Made by a program: the position numbers and the translations under genes | Shown: one piece after another, positions 23,677 through 30,518 of the stretch | How the letters are laid out: each line of letters begins with the position of its first letter | How positions within the stretch are numbered: position 1 is the first letter of the stretch | Notes under the pieces: model-generated | What the model was told of the DNA's origin: nothing | What the model saw: the letters and a program-made list of their open reading frames with translations, nothing else | The model's database searches: none | Source of the DNA: an uncultured Gammaproteobacteria bacterium | GTDB lineage: Bacteria; Pseudomonadota; Gammaproteobacteria; Steroidobacterales; GCA-2729495 | NCBI GenBank assembly: GCA_937958785.1 | Contig: CALGMY010000122.1 | Span: 1 to 33,809 of the forward strand | Length of the DNA stretch: 33,809 nucleotides | Direction of reading: 5' to 3'

Positions 23677-24628
23677 GTGGCCTGCCCTGGCAGGTCGATG
23701 CGCTGGACCGGTTTGCCGCCCGGCTGGCCCGGGGCCAGATGCCCCAGGCGCTGCTGGTTCACGGGCCCGAGGGCGTTGGGCGGCGCCACTACGCCCTTAC
23801 TGTGGCGGCGCGCCTGCTCGGCGTCCCGTGGCGCCCCGCGCCGGACCTCCCGGCGGACCAGCTGGGCGCCGTGCCCCATCCGGACTACTGGGCTGTCGGG
23901 CTCGAGGAGGAGTCGCGCCAGATCAAGGTCGACCAGATCCGGGACCTCGCCCGCCAGCTTGGCATGACCAGCCATGGCGCTGGCTGGAAGGTCGGGCTCA
24001 TCTGCCCGGCGGAACTCATGAACCACAACGCGGCCAATACCCTGCTGAAGACGCTGGAGGAGCCCCCTCCGGGGACCACCCTGATCCTGGTCGCCGACTC
24101 GCCGGCCCACCTGCCACCGACGATTGTGAGCCGCTGCGAGCGGGGCCGGCCGCGGCCAGCGCCCTTGCCTGGCTCACGGCGTTGCATGGCGACCCGGCCG
24201 CCTGCCAGCGCGCCCTGGCGTTCGCCTGCGGTGCGCCACTGCTGGCGCGCACGTTCCTGGCGGGTGGGCAGGGGCAGGGAAACGGCTCCCTCCTCGCGGA
24301 GCTCGCCGACGAGCTGCAGCAGGTGATCGACCGGAAGGCCACGCCGACGGCGGTCGGCCGTGCCTGGGCCCGGCGCGATACCGGCGTCTGCCTTCGCTGG
24401 CTGCACCTCCAGACCCTGGCGCTGCTCCGGTTCGCCGTGCAGGGCCGGGCCGAGGGAGGCATTGCGCCCTTGAAAATTCCCGGCACGACCGTGAACATGG
24501 CGTCGTGCTGCGGTCATCTGGACCAGATCCTGGACGCCCAGCGGCTCAGGGACCGTTCACTGAACATGGAAGCCGTCTTCGCCGACCTCCTCGCGTGGTG
24601 GTACGGGGCGGCAGGCGCAGCCAGGTAG
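23673..24628 (+). pseudogene. holB: DNA polymerase III delta-prime subunit, apparently frameshifted
   Basis: Two overlapping frames together make one delta-prime protein. From ATG 23673 the first frame reads WQVDALDRFAARLARGQMPQALL, HPDYW, KVDQIRDLARQL, NHNAANTLLKTLEEPPPGTTL and TIVSRCE, with Cys155 at 24135. Around 24141-24160 the homology leaves this frame (which would end at 24326). It resumes one frame back as AAASALAWLTALHGDPAACQRAL through DRSLNMEAVFADLLAWWY, ending at 24628. The total of about 318 residues fits a family of about 330. Between the Cys and the Trp of AWLT there are 32 bases, where E. coli has 15 codons, so a short deletion in the GC-rich run is likely. The P-loop is degenerate, as usual, but the zinc cysteines are missing. 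Essential gene; an assembly error is possible. Confidence 0.8.
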
Positions 24629-24632
24629 GGAC

Positions 24633-24971
24633 ATGTCGAAGCCGGGATTGCTGACCTTGACGATCAGGGACAAGAGCGCCCTGTACCTCGCCTACATGCC
24701 GTTCATCCGCAACGGTGGCCTGTTCATCCCGACGAGCAGCAGCTACAAGATCGGTGACGAAGTCTTCATGCTCCTCAACATCATGGGCGAGGACGAGAAG
24801 ATCCCGGTGGCGGGGCGCGTGATCTGGGTGACGCCCAAGGGCGCCCAGGGCAAGCGCACGGCAGGCATCGGCGTCCAGTTCAGCGACCAGGACGGCGGGG
24901 CCACCCAGAAGAAGATCGAGAATTACCTGGCCGGCGCGCTGGGCGGCGACAAGCCGACCCACACGATGTAG
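24633..24971 (+). CDS. pilZ: PilZ-domain protein, type IV pilus type
   Basis: This 112-residue protein matches the founding PilZ of pseudomonads and xanthomonads, which also lies just downstream of holB. It has IRNGGLFIPTSSSYKIGDEV, LLNIMGEDEKIPVAGRVIWVTPKG and AGIGVQFSD. The N-terminal RxxxR c-di-GMP binding motif is absent, as expected for this branch. In the family it is needed for type IV pilus assembly through PilB and FimX rather than by binding c-di-GMP directly. It begins 4 bases after the holB end and is convergent with the cyclic-nucleotide gene, with 8 bases between them. Confidence 0.9.
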   Translation: MSKPGLLTLTIRDKSALYLAYMPFIRNGGLFIPTSSSYKIGDEVFMLLNIMGEDEKIPVAGRVIWVTPKGAQGKRTAGIGVQFSDQDGGATQKKIENYLAGALGGDKPTHTM

Positions 24972-24979
24972 CGCCCGCG

Positions 24980-26026
24980 TCAGCGGTTGGTCAGGTTCAG
25001 GCCGCCCCGCAGGACGCGGGTGTCGAAGCCCCGTTCGTTGAGCACGAAGGCGCCGGCCGAACTGCGCCGCCCGGTGTCGCAGCACACCACGTAGGTCGTC
25101 TTCGGGTCGAGGGCGTTCAGCTTCAGGCGGATGAAGTACAACGGGATGTTGAGCGCGCCCGGCTCGTGGTAGGCCTCGAACTCGCTGGGCAGCCGTACGT
25201 CCAGCCACTTGCCGCCGGCAGCCACGATCCGGCGGGCTTCGTCCTGGTCGACCCAGGCCACCATGGGCTCGTTGAGCAGGGTATTGAAATCATGCTTGCC
25301 GAGGCGCATCAGCGCACCGTCCGTCAGCATCGTGACGGTGGCATTGCGCCGGTTCTGGGAGATCAGGGCCTCCTCGCCGAAGGTGTCCCCCGCATTGAGC
25401 TCGGCGAGCTTGATGCCCTCCTTGTTGAGGGGCGTCTCCCGGGTGACGGCGCACTTGCCGCGGGTGATCACGTAGAAGTAATCGCCCTCGTCACCCTGCT
25501 TGATGATCACGTCGCCAGCGTTGTAGTGAACCTGCTGCATGCGCATGAAGATCGCCTGGATGTTGCCTGGCGGGATGCGGTGGAAGGCCTTCGTCTGCAG
25601 GAGGGTAGTCATCCAGTCGTCCGAGCTGCCGTGCTCGTCGCTGCGCAGTTCGTTGACCTCGTAGCTCCCGGTCTGGTCCCAGGTCAGCATGACGTCGAGC
25701 AGTTCGGTGTCGACGGAGATGTACTCCACCCGGTCCACGGCCCGGACGGTGTACCGGCGGGGAAGCACCGGCGTCACGGGATTGCGGGCCTCGTCCGTCC
25801 CGGCGCGCAACAGGCGGACATTGCCGTTGCGGTCGGTCAGCTCGAGGGTGCCGGAGACCAGGTAGTAGGTCCGCTTGTCGGTGTCGCCTTCCCGGAGCAG
25901 CGGTTTGCTGGCATCGAGGGTCCGGATCTCCATCTTCTTGGCGAGCGCCGCCACGTTCTCCCGCTTGAGACCATCCAGCGGGGAGAAGCGGCGCAGCATG
26001 TCCGGAGTGACAGTTGAGTCGGCCAT
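24980..26026 (-). CDS. two cyclic-nucleotide-binding-like domains fused to a rhodanese domain
   Basis: The 348-residue protein is read from ATG 26026. A first cNMP-like fold spans about residues 14-120 (FSPLDGLKRENVAALAKKME, RTYYLVSGTLELTDRNG). A second, better conserved one is at about 140-260 (GDVIIKQGDEGDYFYVITRG and LNAGDTFGEEALI, the phosphate-binding cassette signature). The C-terminal rhodanese domain has WLDVRLPSEFEAYHEPGALNIPL and the active-site Cys316 in CDTGRRS. There is no DNA-binding domain, so it is not a CRP-type regulator. It may be a ligand-gated sulfur carrier or regulator (inference). The possible promoter places the transcript start 2 or 3 bases before the ATG. Confidence 0.87.
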   Translation of the reverse strand: MADSTVTPDMLRRFSPLDGLKRENVAALAKKMEIRTLDASKPLLREGDTDKRTYYLVSGTLELTDRNGNVRLLRAGTDEARNPVTPVLPRRYTVRAVDRVEYISVDTELLDVMLTWDQTGSYEVNELRSDEHGSSDDWMTTLLQTKAFHRIPPGNIQAIFMRMQQVHYNAGDVIIKQGDEGDYFYVITRGKCAVTRETPLNKEGIKLAELNAGDTFGEEALISQNRRNATVTMLTDGALMRLGKHDFNTLLNEPMVAWVDQDEARRIVAAGGKWLDVRLPSEFEAYHEPGALNIPLYFIRLKLNALDPKTTYVVCCDTGRRSSAGAFVLNERGFDTRVLRGGLNLTNR

Positions 26027-26035
26027 CAGCGAAGC

Positions 26036-26064
26036 ATTGTAACGGTAAGATTTTGCAGTGTGAA
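26036..26064 (-). promoter_or_regulatory. strong sigma-70-like promoter, probably making a leaderless mRNA
   Basis: On the minus strand TTCACA (26064-26059), a 17-base spacer and TACAAT (26041-26036) each match 5 of 6 consensus positions. Only 9 bases separate the -10 box from the ATG at 26026, so the transcript would begin at or within 2-3 bases of the start codon. No ribosome-binding site is visible, which agrees. Confidence 0.6.
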
Positions 26065-26090
26065 AGCGACGGCCACCACAAACTGTGAGG

Positions 26091-28118
26091 TCAGTTCTGG
26101 ACGAGTCGCCAGCCCGGTGAGGGTGTGAAGCGCGGCCCGTGCCGCCCAGCCAGTTCCTGGAGCCGCGCCTCGACGGCGGCCAGGCCAAGGGTCCGGGCGT
26201 GATGGAGGGGCCCGCCCCGGAACGGCGCAAACCCCGTGCCGAAGATCACCCCCGCGTCGACCAGGTCCGGCTCGGTGACGATGCCGTCGTGGAGGCAGGC
26301 GGCCGCCTCGTTGAGCATGGCGTAGACGAGCCGGTCCTGCACGGCGGGACTGGACGAGCCCCACTCGAGCGGCGGCTTGACCGGCTTCCGGTCCCGGTAG
26401 GTGTAGAACCCCCGGCCGGTCTTCTGGCCCAGGTGTCCCTGGGCGACCAGTTCCTCGAGTTCGGGAGCGGGTTCCCGGCCGAGCAGGGGCCCCAGGATGC
26501 GGGCGACATGGCGGGCCACGTCCAGCCCGACCGAGTCCGCGAGCTCCACGGGGCCCATGGGCATGCCGAATTCGACGGCCGCCTGGTCGATCTCGGCGAG
26601 GGGGACGCCCTCCCGGATCATCTCCATGGCTTCGGCCATGTAGGGCGCCAGTATGCGGTTCACGAGGAACCCCGGGTGGCTGCGGCAGGGCACGGGCAGC
26701 TTGCCGATCAGTCGGGTGAAGGCAATGCCGTCCGCCACGGCTCCCGGATCACTGCCCCGGGCGGCGATCACCTCGACCAGGGGCAGCCTTGCGACCGGGT
26801 TGAAGAAGTGCAGGCCGATGAGGCGTCCCGGCTGGCGCAGGCAGCCCGCCAGTTCCTCCAGCGGGATGCTCGAGGTGTTGGTGGCGATGACCACGCCCGG
26901 GCGCAGGGCCGGTTCCAGCTTCCCGTAGACCGCGCGCTTGACCTCGAGGTCCTCGAACACGGCTTCGATGACCAGGTCGGCGGCGGCAGCCCCATTGCCC
27001 TCCGGGTCGGCGCGCAGCCGGGCGACGGCTGCCGTGACCGCATCGGGCCGCTTGAGTTTGCGGGAGAACAGCTCCGCGGCCCGGGCGAGCGCGGGCTCGA
27101 TGTAGCGCATCTCCCGGTCCTGCAGGGTGACCTCGAGGCCGCGGAGGGCGCACCAGGCCGCGATGTCGCCGCCCATGACCCCGGCGCCGATGACGTGGAC
27201 GCGTGCCACGGTACTCCGGCCTGCGGCCAGCTTCTTCAGTCGTTCCTGGAGGAAGTACACCCGGACCAGGTTGCGGGACGTGGGGGTGGTGACCAGGCGG
27301 GCGAAGGAGCGCGCCTCGGCCTCGGCGGCCTGTGCCGCCGGGGAGCCGCCATGCGCCTCCCAGAGGTCGATGATGGCCCCGGGAGCCGGATAGTGTTCCG
27401 GCGGTGCCTTGGCCGCTGCCTTGCCCCGGAGGGTACGGGCCAGGATGGGCCGTATCGGGCCCAGCGCCAGCAGCCGGTCCAGGAGTGGCGGTCCCTGTCG
27501 AGGCCGCCCGGGTGCCAGCTCGCGCAGGGCCGCCTTGCGCCAGTCCCCGTCGCTGACGAGGGCATCGACCAGCCCCGAACGCAGGGCCTCCGCGGGCCGT
27601 ACGGACCGTCCCGTGAGGATCAGGTCCATGGCCCGCCGCACGCCGATCAGCCGGGGCAGCCGGAATGTTCCGCCAAAGCCCGGATGCACCCCCAGCTGGA
27701 CTTCCGGCAGGCCGAACACCGGCTCGTCACCGGCCAGCGCAATCCGCCGCCGGCAGGCAAGGGCGAGTTCCAGGCCGCCGCCCAGGGCAAACCCGTTCAG
27801 CACGGCCACGGTGGGGAAGGGGAGGCCTTCGAGCTGGTCCAGGATCTGCTGGCCCTGGCGGGTGAGCGCGAAGGCCCGCTCTTCCGTGTCCAGGTTCGGG
27901 AATTCATTGATGTCGGCACCGGCGATGAAGCCGGAGGCCTTGCCGGAATGCACCACGAGCCCCCGCAGGGGCTGCGCCGCCAGGCCGTTGAGCACCTCGT
28001 GCAACTCCGCCATGGTGGCAGTGGACAGCGTATTGGCCCCGGCATCCTGCCGGTCGAAGCACAGCCAGCCGGTGTTCCCGTCGTCAACGTCTAGCTTCCA
28101 GTGCACGGGCTTCGTCAC
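26091..28118 (-). CDS. fadJ: FadJ/FadB-type enoyl-CoA hydratase / 3-hydroxyacyl-CoA dehydrogenase
   Basis: The 675-residue multifunctional beta-oxidation protein has an N-terminal crotonase domain (oxyanion-hole segments SGFIAGADINEF and FALGGGLELALAC). Its catalytic Glu117 and Glu139 match E. coli FadB Glu119 and Glu139. From about residue 310 there is an NAD domain (VIGAGVMGGDIA) with NTSSIPL and the catalytic His437 in GLHFFNPV, then two C-terminal 3HCDH repeats (VNRILAPYMAEAMEM and FAPFRGGPLHHAR). It would hydrate trans-2-enoyl-CoA and oxidise the alcohol. No thiolase gene lies beside it, so the beta subunit must be elsewhere. FadJ (anaerobic-type) or FadB cannot be separated by eye. It begins 4 bases after the upstream hydrolase stop, so the two share a transcript. 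Confidence 0.88.
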   Translation of the reverse strand: MTKPVHWKLDVDDGNTGWLCFDRQDAGANTLSTATMAELHEVLNGLAAQPLRGLVVHSGKASGFIAGADINEFPNLDTEERAFALTRQGQQILDQLEGLPFPTVAVLNGFALGGGLELALACRRRIALAGDEPVFGLPEVQLGVHPGFGGTFRLPRLIGVRRAMDLILTGRSVRPAEALRSGLVDALVSDGDWRKAALRELAPGRPRQGPPLLDRLLALGPIRPILARTLRGKAAAKAPPEHYPAPGAIIDLWEAHGGSPAAQAAEAEARSFARLVTTPTSRNLVRVYFLQERLKKLAAGRSTVARVHVIGAGVMGGDIAAWCALRGLEVTLQDREMRYIEPALARAAELFSRKLKRPDAVTAAVARLRADPEGNGAAAADLVIEAVFEDLEVKRAVYGKLEPALRPGVVIATNTSSIPLEELAGCLRQPGRLIGLHFFNPVARLPLVEVIAARGSDPGAVADGIAFTRLIGKLPVPCRSHPGFLVNRILAPYMAEAMEMIREGVPLAEIDQAAVEFGMPMGPVELADSVGLDVARHVARILGPLLGREPAPELEELVAQGHLGQKTGRGFYTYRDRKPVKPPLEWGSSSPAVQDRLVYAMLNEAAACLHDGIVTEPDLVDAGVIFGTGFAPFRGGPLHHARTLGLAAVEARLQELAGRHGPRFTPSPGWRLVQN

Positions 28119-28122
28119 GACG

Positions 28123-28857
28123 TCACCTCAGTTCGAAGTCGCAGAGCAGTGGCAGGTGGTCCGAATGCAGGACTTTCGGCACATCGAAGCCGGTGATCTC
28201 GATCCCGGCACCATACAGGATGAAGTCGAGCTCGAGGCGGGGAATCCTGCTCGGGTAGGACGGGACCCGGCCGGTGTTGGCGCTGCGCAGGCCTGCCGCC
28301 TTCATGAAGAGGAACATCTCGTTCTCGCCCCAGAAGGTATTGAAGTCACCGGCGACGATGACCGGTTTGCGGGCCCGGGAAACCAGCTCGTACAGGTGCC
28401 GCAGCTGGAACTGCCGGTGCCGGTACTTGAGGGACAGGTGGACGAGGAAGATCACCACCCCGTCGAGCTCCAGCTCGATGACGAGCCGCTTGATGCCGGT
28501 ATCGAAGTAGTGGAAACGTTCGCCGAGGATGTGGGGAGCCGCGAGGAAGGCATTGGCCTGCTTGCGCAGGATCGGCAGCACCTGGTTCAGCGACTCCTCG
28601 CCGTACTTGCACTCATAGCAGGAGAAGTGGCCGAGGGACCCGGCGATGGCCTCCGCCTGGTTGACCCCGCCGCTGCGCACGGACCCCACGTCGACCTCGA
28701 GCAGGCCCACCACGTCGGGCCGGCAGGACTTGACGAATTCTATGATGTTGTCGAGGGTTCCCGGGTTGCCGAACAGGTAACCTGCCCCGGGAACGGGCAG
28801 TTGCGGGGACATTCCGGCGCCCACCGCGTAGCGGATGTTGTAGACGAGCAGGCGCAT
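28123..28857 (-). CDS. endonuclease/exonuclease/phosphatase family hydrolase
   Basis: The 244-residue protein is read from ATG 28857, which begins MRLLVYNIRYAVG, the usual first strand with the Asn ligand; the frame is open further upstream but adds unrelated residues past the promoter. EEP motifs follow: VVGLLEVDVGSV (metal Glu), FLVHLSLKYRHRQFQ, VAGDFNTFW (Asp171 and Asn173), LDFILYG, and HSDHLPLLCDF with Asp233-His234. The fold hydrolyses phosphodiester or phosphomonoester bonds in DNA, RNA, lipids or nucleotides; the substrate cannot be told from sequence. It has no signal peptide, so it is probably cytoplasmic. It is divergent from the TIR-like gene and upstream of fadJ in the same operon. 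Confidence 0.87.
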   Translation of the reverse strand: MRLLVYNIRYAVGAGMSPQLPVPGAGYLFGNPGTLDNIIEFVKSCRPDVVGLLEVDVGSVRSGGVNQAEAIAGSLGHFSCYECKYGEESLNQVLPILRKQANAFLAAPHILGERFHYFDTGIKRLVIELELDGVVIFLVHLSLKYRHRQFQLRHLYELVSRARKPVIVAGDFNTFWGENEMFLFMKAAGLRSANTGRVPSYPSRIPRLELDFILYGAGIEITGFDVPKVLHSDHLPLLCDFELR

Positions 28858-28866
28858 GGCGTGGCC

Positions 28867-28895
28867 AGTGTAATGCGGCGCAACCGGGGTGGAAA
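28867..28895 (-). promoter_or_regulatory. putative promoter of the hydrolase-fadJ operon, also leaderless-type
   Basis: On the minus strand TTTCCA (28895-28890), a 17-base spacer and TACACT (28872-28867) each match 4 of 6 consensus positions. As in the promoter at 26036-26064, exactly 9 bases lie between the -10 box and the ATG (28857). The parallel adds weight to what would be a modest match on its own. Confidence 0.42.
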
Positions 28896-28934
28896 CTCCG
28901 TGGTATGTTGCCGGGGCGCAGAGGAGCAAGTGCA

Positions 28935-29387
28935 ATGTCGGATTCCAGTCCCATCCGGGTCTTCGTCTGCCATCTCTTCCAGAAGCACCCGGACTACCTG
29001 CGGGTCTTCGAGTACCTGGAGAGCCGGGAGAAGTTCCTCTACCGGAACGTGAGCAATCCCGAAGAGGTGCCGGCGGCCGGCCGCGAAGGACTGAAGGACG
29101 AGCTCCGGCTGCAGATCAAGGCCTCCGAGGCGGTGATCCTCCCCGTGTCCATCTACGAACTGGACCGCGACCTCGTGACCTTCCAGATGGACTGCGCGGG
29201 GGCGTTCAGCAAGCCGATCATTGGTGTGAAGTCCTTCGGCGAGACGGTGGTGATTCCCAGGATCATCCTGGAGCGGGCCGCCGAGGTGGTGGAGTGGAAC
29301 GCCCGCACCCTGGTGGACGCCCTGCGCCAGCACGCCCGCCACGAGAACACGGCCCGCTGGGACGTCGTGGAATTCAGGCTCGACTAG
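28935..29387 (+). CDS. TIR-like domain protein (DUF1863/MTH538/ThsB-type)
   Basis: The 150-residue protein is read from ATG 28935, which follows AGAGGAG; an upstream in-frame ATG adds a poor N-terminus. It begins SPIRVFVCHLFQKHPDYLRV, then has KASEAVILPVSIYEL, FSKPIIGVKSFGE, IPRIILERAAEVVEWNARTLVDALRQ. The IP, VV.WN and A-R elements are those of the TIR-like DUF1863 group that includes Thoeris ThsB. The strand that carries the catalytic Glu of NAD-using TIR domains reads TFQMDCAGAFSKPII, with Gln84 at the expected position, so it may have lost NAD cleavage. No ThsA-like or other effector gene is adjacent. Neighbours are a divergent hydrolase and a ferredoxin reductase. Role unknown. Confidence 0.78.
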   Translation: MSDSSPIRVFVCHLFQKHPDYLRVFEYLESREKFLYRNVSNPEEVPAAGREGLKDELRLQIKASEAVILPVSIYELDRDLVTFQMDCAGAFSKPIIGVKSFGETVVIPRIILERAAEVVEWNARTLVDALRQHARHENTARWDVVEFRLD

Positions 29388-29424
29388 CGCCGGTGCCGCG
29401 ACGGCGTGCCACAGGCCGCGTCGC

Positions 29425-29454
29425 TTGTTCAGCCCGCCCGAGGTCACGTAATAT
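29425..29454 (+). promoter_or_regulatory. weak candidate promoter for the ferredoxin-NADP reductase gene
   Basis: TTGTTC (29425-29430), an 18-base spacer and TAATAT (29449-29454) precede the ATG at 29482. The -10 matches 4 of 6 but the -35 only 3 of 6. It lies in the 94-base gap after the TIR-like gene, where a promoter would be expected. Confidence 0.25.
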
Positions 29455-29481
29455 CCTGCGGGATTCGGCCAGGCCCCCTCC

Positions 29482-30510
29482 ATGACGATACAGACAGACG
29501 CTCTCATCATCGGCGCAGGCCCCTGCGGCCTCTTCCAGGTCTTCGAACTCGGTCTGCTGGGCATCAAGGCCGACATCGTCGACACGCTGCCGGCGATCGG
29601 GGGCCAGTGCAGCTGGCTGTACCCGGAAAAGCCCATCTACGACATCCCGGCCGTGCCGGTCTGCACCGGGGGCGAGCTCATCGCCAACCTCATGAAACAG
29701 ATCGAGCCCTTCAAGGCGGGGTTCCACCTGGGCGAGGAAGTCGTGGCGTTGGCACCGGTCGAGGGCGGCTTCCAGGTGCGCACCTCGACCGGCAAGGAGT
29801 TCCTGGCGCGCACCATCTTCATCGCCGGGGGCGTCGGTTCGTTCCAGGCCCGCAAGCTCCATCTGGACGGCGCCGATGCCCTGGAGGACCGGGGCATCCA
29901 CTACCGGGTGCAGGATCCTGCCGTGTTTCGCGGCAAGCGCCTGGCGATCCTGGGCGGCGGAGACTCCGCCCTCGACTGGGCGCTGGCGCTCGGCCCGGAG
30001 GCCGCCGCGCTGACCCTGGTCCACCGGCGCGATGAGTACCGCGCGGCCCCGTCCTCCGTGGCCCAGTTCAAGGCACGGGTCGCCGCTGGGTCGGTGGCGG
30101 CCATCGAGTCGGCGAACGCCAAGGGACTGCGTGTCGAGGGTGGCCGTCTGACCGGCCTCGAGCTGACGCTCGCCGATGGCAGCAGCAGGATGCTCGACGT
30201 GGACCACATCCTGGTCTTCTTCGGCCTGTCCCCCAAGCTGGGCCCGATTGCCGAGTGGGGCCTCACGATCCAGAAGAAGGCGATCGCGGTGGACACCGAG
30301 AAGTTCCAGTCCAACATCCCCGGCATCTTCGCGATCGGCGACATCTGCGATTACCCCGGCAAGAAGAAGCTCATCCTGAGCGGCTTCCACGAGGCGGCAC
30401 TGGCCGCGTTCGCCGCGAAGGCGCTGCTGGAGCCGGGCAAGAAGGTGCACCTGCAATACACCACCACCAGCCCGCTGATGCAGAAGCGGCTGGGCGTCGC
30501 CGGCGAATAG
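29482..30510 (+). CDS. ferredoxin/flavodoxin-NADP+ reductase, thioredoxin-reductase-like type
   Basis: The 342-residue flavoprotein has the FAD dinucleotide motif LIIGAGPCGLF at residues 8-18, then GQCSWLYPEKPIYDIPA, the NADPH motif AILGGGDSALDWA, and GIFAIGDICDYPGKKKLILSGF near the C-terminus. It has no CxxC disulfide, which separates it from thioredoxin reductase and fits the TrxR-like ferredoxin-NADP reductases (FNR of the Bacillus YumC and green sulfur bacterial type). It ends HLQYTTTSPLMQKRLGV. It would pass electrons between NADPH and ferredoxin or flavodoxin in the cytoplasm. The next gene starts 8 bases after its stop, so they are likely co-transcribed. Confidence 0.9.
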   Translation: MTIQTDALIIGAGPCGLFQVFELGLLGIKADIVDTLPAIGGQCSWLYPEKPIYDIPAVPVCTGGELIANLMKQIEPFKAGFHLGEEVVALAPVEGGFQVRTSTGKEFLARTIFIAGGVGSFQARKLHLDGADALEDRGIHYRVQDPAVFRGKRLAILGGGDSALDWALALGPEAAALTLVHRRDEYRAAPSSVAQFKARVAAGSVAAIESANAKGLRVEGGRLTGLELTLADGSSRMLDVDHILVFFGLSPKLGPIAEWGLTIQKKAIAVDTEKFQSNIPGIFAIGDICDYPGKKKLILSGFHEAALAAFAAKALLEPGKKVHLQYTTTSPLMQKRLGVAGE

Positions 30511-30518
30511 GGGGCCCC

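Noticed and set aside
24141..24160. Programmed -1 ribosomal frameshifting in holB
   Set aside because: The shift is in the right direction and a GC-rich palindrome is present. However, there is no X-XXY-YYZ slippery heptamer in frame, and the spacing suggests missing codons, so a deletion or sequence error is preferred.
26139..28094. A 651-residue open frame on the plus strand, antisense to fadJ
   Set aside because: It mirrors a gene with intact catalytic residues. Long antisense frames are common in very GC-rich DNA, and its composition is Arg/Gly/Ala/Gln-rich with no recognisable domain.
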